A stretch of 7,616 bases of DNA from JBDKGH01 sp039798265 (GTDB lineage Bacteria; Bacteroidota; Bacteroidia; Flavobacteriales_D; Sanyastnellaceae): NCBI GenBank assembly GCA_039798265.1, contig JBDKGH010000130.1, positions 1 to 7,616 on the forward strand, given 5' to 3'. How positions within the stretch are numbered: position 1 is the stretch's first letter; each line of letters opens with the position of its first letter. This document shows, in pieces, positions 1-6,209 of the stretch. Position numbers and translations under genes: made by a program. The notes under the pieces were generated by a model. The model was given only the letters and a program-made list of their open reading frames with translations. It had not been told where the DNA came from and made no database searches.

Positions 1-788
1 GCATGGTACATGCAGTCAACAGCGGTCACCCCGGTGGTAGTTTGGGTTGCACAGACTACATCGTTTCCCTCTATTTTTCTCACATGAAAGTCAATGCCGA
101 CCAATGGAATATGGACGGTATCGGCGAAGATTTGTTCTTTTTGAGCAATGGGCACATCAGTCCCGTTTGGTACAGCGTTCTTTCTCGCCGCGGATATTTC
201 CCGGTGAGTGAGCTCAGTACTTTCCGCAAATTAAATACTCGCTTGCAAGGTCACCCTACTACGCACGAAGGTTTGCCTGGAGTGCGCATTGCCAGTGGTA
301 GTCTTGGTCAAGGCTTATCAGTAGCTCTTGGTGCCGCTCAAGCAAAAAAATTGAATAATGACAAAGGACTCGTTTTCACCCTTCACGGTGATGGTGAGCT
401 TCAAGAAGGTCAAATATGGGAAGCTGCTATGTACGCAGCGCACCACAAGGTAGACAACCTCATCAGTGCTATCGATGTAAACGGTCAGCAAATTGATGGT
501 CCTACCGAAAAGGTAATGAGTCTCGGTAACCTCCGTGCCAAATGGGAAGCCTTTGGGTGGACTGTCTTGGAAATGGATGGAAATGATATGGACGCTATTG
601 ATACTACGTTTAATCAAGCCAAATCAATGACCGGTCAAGGCAAACCCATTATGATTTTAATGAAAACAGAAATGGGTAAAGGTGTCGACTTTATGGAGGG
701 CACTCACAAATGGCATGGTGTAGCACCTAACGACGCGGAATTGGCCAATGCCCTTTCACAACTCGAAGAAACCCTTGGCGATTATTAA
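1..788 (+). CDS. Transketolase, N-terminal subunit (split enzyme), 5' end missing
   Basis: This is the thiamine-diphosphate-binding half of a split transketolase, a cytoplasmic enzyme that moves two-carbon ketol units between sugar phosphates in the non-oxidative pentose phosphate pathway. The sequence shows the family opening VHAVNSGHPGGSLG, a diphosphate/Mg-binding GDG at residues 129-131 counted from the ATG at 3, the DVNGQQIDG segment that ends this motif, and a C-terminal KTEMGKGVDF...KWHG block. The ATG at 3 is probably internal: family members carry roughly 20 more residues before this Met, and the first two bases (gc) would complete an Arg codon if the missing base were C, as is common in relatives. 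The gene therefore starts upstream of the window. It ends 17 bp before the gene for the C-terminal half, so the two are surely co-transcribed and form one enzyme. The family call is firm; the true start is not visible. Confidence 0.95.
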   Translation, partial: MVHAVNSGHPGGSLGCTDYIVSLYFSHMKVNADQWNMDGIGEDLFFLSNGHISPVWYSVLSRRGYFPVSELSTFRKLNTRLQGHPTTHEGLPGVRIASGSLGQGLSVALGAAQAKKLNNDKGLVFTLHGDGELQEGQIWEAAMYAAHHKVDNLISAIDVNGQQIDGPTEKVMSLGNLRAKWEAFGWTVLEMDGNDMDAIDTTFNQAKSMTGQGKPIMILMKTEMGKGVDFMEGTHKWHGVAPNDAELANALSQLEETLGDY

Positions 789-805
789 TTTTCAACTGAG
801 CAAGC

Positions 806-1762
806 ATGTTAGAATTTACAATACACAACAATAACGACACCCGCTCTGGATTCGGAGAGGGTTTGCATGAGCTAGGAAAATCAAATCCGAAAGTGGTAGC
901 ACTTTGCGCCGATTTGATTGGCTCTCTAAAAATGGATGCCTTTAAAAAGGATTTTCCTGAGCGTTTTTTTCAAGTAGGTATCGCCGAAGCGAATATGATG
1001 GGTGTTGCCGCTGGTTTAACCATCGGAGATAAAATCCCCTTCACGGGAACATTTGCCAACTTCTCTACTGGCCGCGTTTACGACCAAATTCGTCAAAGCA
1101 TTGCCTACAGTGGTAAAAACGTAAAGATCTGTGCATCGCACGCTGGTCTCACGCTTGGGGAAGATGGTGCCACTCACCAAATTCTTGAAGATATTGGTAT
1201 GATGGCTATGTTGCCTCATATGACAGTGATCAATCCCTGCGATTTTCACCAAACGAAAGCAGCGACCATTGCATTGGCTGACCACCATGGTCCTGCTTAC
1301 TTGCGATTTGGTCGTCCGAAAGTGCCTTGTTTTACTGCTCCTGATCAAAAATTTGAGATTGGAAAAGCATGGCACATTCATGCAGGAACAGATGTTACCA
1401 TTATAGCCACTGGTCACTTGGTATGGAAAGCTGTAGAAGCAGCTCGCATTTTAGAAGCTGAAGGCATTTCTGTGGATCTCATTAATATCCATACGATCAA
1501 GCCACTCGATGTGCAAGCTATAGTAACCAGTGCTGCCCAAACAGGCGCCGTGGTTACCGCTGAAGAACATCAAATCATTGGTGGTCTTGGATCTATGGTT
1601 GCTCAGGCTCTTAGTCAACATCATCCCTGCCCTGTTGAGCACGTGGGTGTAAACGATAGCTTCGGCGAATCAGGAACACCTGATCAATTGATGCAGAAAT
1701 ACGGTTTAGAAAAAGAAAACATTATAGCTGCTGCGAAAAAAGCGATAGCCCGTAAAAAGTAG
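806..1762 (+). CDS. Transketolase, C-terminal subunit (split enzyme)
   Basis: This is the second half of the split transketolase: the pyrimidine-binding domain plus the C-terminal transketolase domain, 318 residues, the usual length for a stand-alone C-terminal subunit. The sequence shows FQVGIAEANMMGVAAGL with the conserved Glu at residue 61 that activates the aminopyrimidine ring of thiamine diphosphate. It also shows the block HAGLTLGEDGATHQ (residues 112-125) with its conserved His residues, and the YLRFGRPKVP strand near residue 165. The C-terminal domain (about 190-318) carries GGLGSMVAQAL and GVNDSFGESGTPDQL, typical of the family. The active site forms at the interface with the upstream subunit, so both genes are needed. 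The ATG at 806 puts the first helix where the family expects it; no Shine-Dalgarno sequence precedes it, as is common in Bacteroidota. The gene ends in the shared terminator at 1783-1813. DXS is less likely because the N-terminal half is a clear transketolase. Confidence 0.95.
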   Translation: MLEFTIHNNNDTRSGFGEGLHELGKSNPKVVALCADLIGSLKMDAFKKDFPERFFQVGIAEANMMGVAAGLTIGDKIPFTGTFANFSTGRVYDQIRQSIAYSGKNVKICASHAGLTLGEDGATHQILEDIGMMAMLPHMTVINPCDFHQTKAATIALADHHGPAYLRFGRPKVPCFTAPDQKFEIGKAWHIHAGTDVTIIATGHLVWKAVEAARILEAEGISVDLINIHTIKPLDVQAIVTSAAQTGAVVTAEEHQIIGGLGSMVAQALSQHHPCPVEHVGVNDSFGESGTPDQLMQKYGLEKENIIAAAKKAIARKK

Positions 1763-1782
1763 TATTCTTCTTTTATTACTAT

Positions 1783-1813
1783 AAAAAAAGGAGTCCATTA
1801 GGACTCCTTTTTT
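1783..1813. terminator. Bidirectional intrinsic terminator between convergent genes
   Basis: There is a perfect 7-bp GC-rich stem, GGAGTCC (1790-1796) against GGACTCC (1801-1807), with the 4-nt loop ATTA. It is flanked by a run of seven A (1783-1789) and a run of six T (1808-1813). The A and T runs give a U-tract on either strand, so it can end the transketolase transcript (+) and the receptor/lipoprotein transcript (-). The loop contains the TAA stop of the minus-strand lipoprotein gene, and the right arm encodes its last residues. Confidence 0.9.
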
Positions 1814-2655
1814 GTGAAGGCAGCGAAGATGCCTAAGCCATTTTCTACGTTATCATAAATCAACGTGGGCTCTGAAAAAGGATCACCATAGTTGATGTTC
1901 TGGATGCTTTTATGAAAACGATAATACTCCTCTGAAGCGTTTACTACTGTCAAAACTAATTCAGAATCGAGGCCTGGTTCGGCCATAAAATAGCTTCCTT
2001 GCAGTTGATAAGTGCGATTAAAGCTGGCCTCATTATCGCTGTTTTGAATAAAAGTAGATCCTAAATAATCAAGCTGCGTGTAGATAATACCGGAACCATC
2101 ATCATACTGAATTCGGTTATCAAATTGAAGAATATAATACTGACCAATTCCTGAAGTAAGGCGCCATCTAGCTTTTAACGAATAGTCGATGTAGGAATCA
2201 AAATTGGTAAAAACAGTATCCACATCCAAAACTGTGAATTCATCAATCTGAGGATTGCTTGCAGGTACTGTAGTGGTAGCCGAAATAGTGGCATAATCGG
2301 GGTGCGATGCGATAATCGTATAGGTTTCTCCTAATTCGATTGGAAAAGCAGATCCGGGAAGTGTATAGGTGCCCGAAATCATATCGTAAGTCATATTGAT
2401 GCCCGCACCATTTCCATGTCGCAATGTAATGGTGGCGCCTTCTAAAGGCATATAGGGATCTACATTATTCCCAGAACCAAACACGGGGTCCGAAACTCTT
2501 AGAACAGCCTTAATCGTTTCTTGATCGGGAGAAACAAAGCAGCTCAAAACCATCTGTGGATCCACCTTTGGTACTTCGATGTCCGCATCTTTCTCGCAAC
2601 TTTGCAGAAAAAACGCCAACATCACGATCAGAGCGGAGATATATCTTTTTTTCAT
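1798..2655 (-). CDS. DUF4249-family outer-membrane lipoprotein
   Basis: This is a 285-residue lipoprotein that I assign to the DUF4249 family, a Bacteroidota family of unknown function usually encoded directly after a TonB-dependent receptor. The N-terminus is a lipoprotein signal peptide: KKR, a hydrophobic stretch, then the lipobox LQSC with the lipidated Cys at residue 20. The acidic residues just after it (EKDAD) resemble the lipoprotein export signal that sends Bacteroidota lipoproteins to the cell surface, so surface display is likely but inferred. The body is beta-rich: an N-terminal immunoglobulin-like segment (PQMVLSCFVSPDQ, GATITLRHG, GETYTIIASHPDY) and a C-terminal half typical of the family. 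The start ATG lies 6 bp after the receptor stop, so the two are one operon. The last codons lie inside the terminator arm. It probably helps the receptor capture a ligand, by analogy with SusD partners, but no ligand can be named. Confidence 0.85.
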   Translation of the reverse strand: MKKRYISALIVMLAFFLQSCEKDADIEVPKVDPQMVLSCFVSPDQETIKAVLRVSDPVFGSGNNVDPYMPLEGATITLRHGNGAGINMTYDMISGTYTLPGSAFPIELGETYTIIASHPDYATISATTTVPASNPQIDEFTVLDVDTVFTNFDSYIDYSLKARWRLTSGIGQYYILQFDNRIQYDDGSGIIYTQLDYLGSTFIQNSDNEASFNRTYQLQGSYFMAEPGLDSELVLTVVNASEEYYRFHKSIQNINYGDPFSEPTLIYDNVENGLGIFAAFTKKES

Positions 2656-2661
2656 CGCGTA

Positions 2662-5007
2662 TTAAAATTTATAATTCCAAGAAATGCTCGGAATAATTGG
2701 GAAGAGTGAAATTTGCTTGAGCTTGGTATTGCCCGTCACATCCGTATCCGTGAAGTAATAAAATGGATTCTGACGGTTATAGGCATTGTACAAACCGATC
2801 TCAATCGTTCGTTCAAAGTTCTTTTTCTTTTTCAAGAAAGAAGCAGCGATGTCGCCTCGGTGATACGGTGCCATTCGAAAACTATTTTTTTCACCATAGT
2901 TTTCTACGCTAAATGTATTGGAACCTCCAAAACCAAAATTAGCACCTCCGGGCATATTGCCATCTACTACATAAGAAGAGTTAGGAAGAGTAATGGCTTG
3001 ACCTGTACCATACACCCAAGTAGCAGATAACGTAACTTTTTCGTTGATCTCGTAGATAGCGACTACGCTTAAATCATGGCGACGATCATAACGGGCATAG
3101 AATTTTTTACCAAAATTCAATTCATCGAACTGAAGCTGCGTCCATGATAACGTATAGCCTACCCATCCGGTCAATTTCCCGAATTTACGCTGCACTAATA
3201 GCTCTCCCCCATAACTCCACCCCTGTCCATCGGTTACCTTGTCTTGCCAAGAGTTAGCATCTTCATCTACAGCAAATCCAGTATCCAAGAAGGAAGCGCC
3301 TTCCTTGTAGGCAATCACTTTATCCATTTTCTTGTAATACCCTTCAATACTGATCATCAACTTTTGCTTCGATAAATCTTTTGCAAAACCCGCGGCAAAT
3401 TGCTGCGACTGTTGAGGTTGAACGCGATTGGTAGCCGGCACCCACAAGTCTGTAGGAAGGCCAATCCCTGTATTGCTCAACAAATGAATATACTGATTCA
3501 TAAGCGCGTAACTGGCCTTAAACGAAAGGCTCGGCTTGATCATATAACGACCGCTGAATCGTGGTTCTAAGCGATTAAAGTATTTTTCCTTATGATTATA
3601 AATGCTGTATCGAAGACCGAAATTTACTTTTAATTTATCGGTAATACCCCAATCGTCTTCCGCATATAATGCACCTTCGCCGGTATAAATTGTTTGCTTA
3701 CGATCATAATTAACGTCAGAACTTGAATTTTTCAAAACAGTAGCACTTGGCGTAAAGATGTGGTACGTTGATACAGCACCAACGCGGATGTAGTGATTTG
3801 GATTGGGCTGGTAGTCCACATCATACTTTAACGAATAGTCGCGAATACCACTTTGGAAATCAAGTTCCGTTTTATCACCATCACTACTTTCTGATTGGAA
3901 ATTAATACCAAACTTATAATTCGTGAAAATAGCAGATAAATTACCAAATGTTTTTTCATTGATAATATTATTCCATCGTACCGTCGCCGTTGCATTTCCC
4001 CATAGAAAATTACCTTTTTCAGAACCTACAGAGGTTTTCGGGCGAACATAAAACTTGTCTTTACCAAAATAACCGCTTACGTAAATTCTATTCTTATCAT
4101 TTATAACATGATTATATTTTGCATTAAAATCATGGAAAAAATATCCTCCTTTGGAATCTGCTGGTAAAAGCGGGTAAATCAAAAGATCGATATATGTACG
4201 TCGGCCTGAAATTAAGAATGAGCTTTTTCCTTTTTTCACTGGACCTTCAATCAACACTCGTGAAGAAACCAAGCCGACCCCAAATTCTGTTTTGAATTTT
4301 TCTTTGTTACCGTCCTTCATGCGCAACTCTAGCACCGACGACAAACGACCGCCGTAACGAGCGGGGAAACCACCTTTTACGAGCTCTACACTTTTCAAGG
4401 CATCGCCATTAAAAATGGAGAAAAACCCAAAGAGGTGATTCGCATTATAAACCGTAGCATCATCGAGAATAATGAGGTTTTGATCAGGACCACCACCTCG
4501 CACATAGAAGCCCGAGCTGCCTTCACTGCCCTTTTGCACACCTGGCATGAGTTGTATTACTTTCAAAACGTCCTTTTCGCCAAGTAGCGCAGGTATTTTT
4601 TTAATTTGTTCGATTGGAATTTCAATGGTACTCATGCGCGAGTCCTCACTGATTTTCTCCACTTTATCCGCTTCAATCACCACTTCGCCCAGCGACGCGG
4701 CATTGGATAAATAAACATCTTTTTGAATGGAGTTCATGCCATTCACTTCTACCACTAGTTTTTCATATCCCACTAGTTGGTATACCAAGATGATTTTTTC
4801 CGAAGCAGGAACAGTTAGTGTATAAAATCCGAACGCATTACTGGCCGACCCATAGGCCATATCCGCAGTAGCTACAACTGCCCCTGGCAATGTTTCTTTG
4901 GATTCAGATTCATAAACAAATCCGCTGATGGTCACTTTATTCTGAGAAAATACTGGAATAAAAATGAGAATCAAGCTGGCGGTTAAAAGGTTTTTCAGAA
5001 GAAGCAT
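2662..5007 (-). CDS. TonB-dependent outer-membrane receptor with carboxypeptidase-regulatory-like domain
   Basis: This is a 781-residue outer-membrane active transporter powered by TonB-ExbBD. Residues 1-21 are a signal peptide (LLTASLILIFIPVFS, probable cleavage before Gln22). Residues 25-110 form a carboxypeptidase-regulatory-like (CarbopepD_reg_2) domain, with the hallmarks GAVV and NAFGFYTLTVP. Residues about 130-235 form the plug, with MPGVQKGSEGSSGFYVRGG, NLIILDDATVYN and the barrel-entry block FPARYGGRLSSVLELRMKDGN. The rest is a beta-barrel ending in an aromatic residue (SISWNYKF), as the Bam complex requires. It is shorter than SusC-type receptors (about 1000 residues), and its partner is a DUF4249 protein, not SusD, so a glycan-uptake role should not be assumed. 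It is the first gene of a two-gene operon and ends 6 bp before the lipoprotein gene. No sigma/anti-sigma pair is nearby. The family is certain; the substrate is unknown. Confidence 0.93.
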   Translation of the reverse strand: MLLLKNLLTASLILIFIPVFSQNKVTISGFVYESESKETLPGAVVATADMAYGSASNAFGFYTLTVPASEKIILVYQLVGYEKLVVEVNGMNSIQKDVYLSNAASLGEVVIEADKVEKISEDSRMSTIEIPIEQIKKIPALLGEKDVLKVIQLMPGVQKGSEGSSGFYVRGGGPDQNLIILDDATVYNANHLFGFFSIFNGDALKSVELVKGGFPARYGGRLSSVLELRMKDGNKEKFKTEFGVGLVSSRVLIEGPVKKGKSSFLISGRRTYIDLLIYPLLPADSKGGYFFHDFNAKYNHVINDKNRIYVSGYFGKDKFYVRPKTSVGSEKGNFLWGNATATVRWNNIINEKTFGNLSAIFTNYKFGINFQSESSDGDKTELDFQSGIRDYSLKYDVDYQPNPNHYIRVGAVSTYHIFTPSATVLKNSSSDVNYDRKQTIYTGEGALYAEDDWGITDKLKVNFGLRYSIYNHKEKYFNRLEPRFSGRYMIKPSLSFKASYALMNQYIHLLSNTGIGLPTDLWVPATNRVQPQQSQQFAAGFAKDLSKQKLMISIEGYYKKMDKVIAYKEGASFLDTGFAVDEDANSWQDKVTDGQGWSYGGELLVQRKFGKLTGWVGYTLSWTQLQFDELNFGKKFYARYDRRHDLSVVAIYEINEKVTLSATWVYGTGQAITLPNSSYVVDGNMPGGANFGFGGSNTFSVENYGEKNSFRMAPYHRGDIAASFLKKKKNFERTIEIGLYNAYNRQNPFYYFTDTDVTGNTKLKQISLFPIIPSISWNYKF

Positions 5008-5124
5008 AGGCCTTTGATCGAAGATTGTGCGAATTTATTGCTCCCGCATTCAAAAAAAACACTTCTTTCCGATGTCATTCAAGTATTCCTGAAACCCATC
5101 GCGCCATCTTCTCTCTTGCCCTCT

Positions 5125-5132
5125 TATATTTG
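5125..5132 (+). promoter_or_regulatory. Bacteroidota -7 promoter element of the Usp gene
   Basis: TATATTTG is an exact match to the Bacteroidota sigma-factor -7 consensus TAnnTTTG. Transcription would begin about 6-8 bp downstream, near 5139, giving a leader of only about 14 nt before the ATG at 5153. I see no TTG at the expected -33 distance, so only half of the promoter matches. Its last base is the G of an in-frame GTG that could be mistaken for the start codon. Confidence 0.6.
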
Positions 5133-5152
5133 TGGCCTATCCATTTCTACTC

Positions 5153-5968
5153 ATGAAGCACCTCCTTGTACCCTGCGACTTTAAAGAAGAAAGTAAAACA
5201 GCCATTGCCATGGCCGGTAAAATGGCTTCTAAAGTGGGCGCTTCCATCACTTTATTGCACATTTTATACAACGAAGAAGGCTTTGCAGAAGCAGAAGAAA
5301 AAATAGGGCAGCTAAAGGCGGAGTTGGCCTCATTGGTCAATTGCCCCATAAATACCCTTGTTAAAGCAGGCGATATCCTTGAAGACATAGGAGAAACAGC
5401 TCATGAAGTGAAGGCCGATTTAGCCGTTATGATTACCCACGGACTTCAGGGTAGCCAACAGATCACAGGAAGTTTAGCGCTAAACGTGATTACCCAGGCC
5501 GAATTACCTTTTTTAGTAGTACAAAGCAAAACAGGGATTGGTGGTGAAATTCAAAAAGTATTGGTAGCCCTCGAATATCGCCAGCAATCAGAAGAAGAAC
5601 TCAGTAAAATCATTGCTTTCACCAAAGTATTAGATGCCCAAGTGGAGCTCTTTTTTCACCAACGTCCGGCAGAAGCCAAACACTCCGAACTTCAGTCAAT
5701 CGTAAGCCAACAGTTTGAAGAAGCCGGTATTGCCTTTACACTCGAGGAAAACCAAAAATTTGATTTCTCAAAGGCCGTGGTTGAACGTTCTAAAGCCATT
5801 GGTGCCCAACTGATCATAGCCTTGAATTATTCTTATGAAAACCTTTACTCCATCAATCCACGGACGGATGAAGAAGATTTGATTTACAACAACGCTGCAA
5901 TACCCGTTTTACTGATTACCCCCGAAAATCAAGACGAAGACCTCGAAAAACCAGAGGACCTTTTATAA
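5153..5968 (+). CDS. Universal stress protein, two tandem Usp domains
   Basis: This 271-residue cytoplasmic protein is built from two Usp folds. Domain 1 (about 1-125) opens with the classic MKHLLVPCDFKEESKTAIAMA strand-helix and ends with AELPFLVVQ. Domain 2 (about 134-257) opens with IQKVLVALEY and ends with AAIPVLLITPE. The Usp ATP-binding motif is only partly kept in domain 1: THG at 95-97 and GS at 106-107, with Ile94 where the first Gly is expected and one residue fewer in between. Domain 2 has no Gly-rich loop. ATP binding is therefore uncertain. The tail after 257 is very acidic (ENQDEDLEKPEDLL). I chose the ATG at 5153 over the in-frame GTG at 5132, because Usp proteins start at the first strand and the GTG overlaps the -7 element. 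The gene is monocistronic by context and is divergent from the receptor operon. Its role is general stress tolerance or signalling; the specific one is unknown. Confidence 0.9.
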   Translation: MKHLLVPCDFKEESKTAIAMAGKMASKVGASITLLHILYNEEGFAEAEEKIGQLKAELASLVNCPINTLVKAGDILEDIGETAHEVKADLAVMITHGLQGSQQITGSLALNVITQAELPFLVVQSKTGIGGEIQKVLVALEYRQQSEEELSKIIAFTKVLDAQVELFFHQRPAEAKHSELQSIVSQQFEEAGIAFTLEENQKFDFSKAVVERSKAIGAQLIIALNYSYENLYSINPRTDEEDLIYNNAAIPVLLITPENQDEDLEKPEDLL

Positions 5969-5972
5969 GCTT

Positions 5973-5987
5973 TTTTCGATTCGAAAA
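5973..5987 (+). terminator. Weak hairpin after the Usp gene, possible terminator
   Basis: Just after the TAA at 5966-5968, TTTTCG (5973-5978) pairs with CGAAAA (5982-5987) around the loop ATT. The stem is short and AT-rich, and only a broken T-rich stretch follows (GTTTTATC), so it is a poor intrinsic terminator. It is listed because nothing better lies between this gene and the next promoter. Confidence 0.25.
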
Positions 5988-6035
5988 CTGACGTTTTATC
6001 CACAATTTCGTCATTAGCAACTGCATGTTTCGATC

Positions 6036-6047
6036 TATTGATCAATA
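6036..6047. promoter_or_regulatory. 12-bp perfect palindrome, candidate operator
   Basis: TATTGATCAATA is a perfect inverted repeat of 12 bp in the non-coding region, about 35 bp upstream of the -33 element of the next promoter. The position suits a dimeric DNA-binding regulator acting on the SMC-like gene. It could also be chance in AT-rich DNA, since no second copy is visible nearby. The binding protein is unknown. Confidence 0.3.
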
Positions 6048-6081
6048 CATTACAGACTTTTCACCAATTCATTAACAATGC

Positions 6082-6112
6082 TTGCTACCCCCGTTATTGG
6101 TAGGTAGTTTTG
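6082..6112 (+). promoter_or_regulatory. Bacteroidota promoter (-33 TTG / -7 TAGTTTTG) of the SMC-like gene
   Basis: TTG at 6082-6084 is followed, after a 20-bp spacer, by TAGTTTTG at 6105-6112, an exact match to TAnnTTTG. Both elements and their spacing fit the primary sigma-factor promoter of Bacteroidota. Transcription would start near 6119, leaving a leader of about 90 nt before the ATG at 6210. The leader contains a perfect 8-bp palindrome GAGGCCTC (6133-6140). This makes the downstream gene the first of its own transcription unit, separate from the Usp gene. Confidence 0.7.
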
Positions 6113-6194
6113 TCTGATGCACTTAACCTAAGGAGGCCTCTGTCCTACTCTTTGGTAAAGTTCACCTAACTTTTTTGTAGCAATTACCTCAAAC

Positions 6195-6200
6195 AAAGGA
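6195..6200 (+). promoter_or_regulatory. Purine-rich ribosome binding site of the SMC-like gene
   Basis: AAAGGA lies 9 nt before the ATG at 6210. It is one of the few Shine-Dalgarno-like sites in this window and supports that start, which also places the Walker A loop about 30 residues from the N-terminus, as in other SMC-type ATPases. Confidence 0.45.
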
Positions 6201-6209
6201 TATTAAACC

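Noticed and set aside
318..617. Minus-strand open frame of 99 codons opposite the transketolase N-terminal subunit
   Set aside because: It lies wholly antisense to a certain gene and its translation resembles no family; the same applies to the antisense frames at 1016-1417 and 1451-1642.
2521..3030. Plus-strand open frames opposite the lipoprotein and receptor genes
   Set aside because: They are antisense shadows of well-supported coding sequence, with no start signal or recognisable protein pattern.
2662..5007. Calling the receptor SusC of a polysaccharide utilisation locus
   Set aside because: It is too short for SusC, is not followed by SusD, and has no carbohydrate-active enzyme beside it.
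5030..5037. Possible -7 element (TAAATTCG, minus strand) for the receptor operon
   Set aside because: It has one mismatch to TAnnTTTG and no TTG at the right distance upstream, so the receptor promoter cannot be placed with confidence.
6133..6140. GAGGCCTC palindrome in the leader of the SMC-like gene as a riboswitch or attenuator
   Set aside because: The palindrome has no loop, no U-tract follows it, and no known riboswitch pattern is visible; it is mentioned only as part of the leader.
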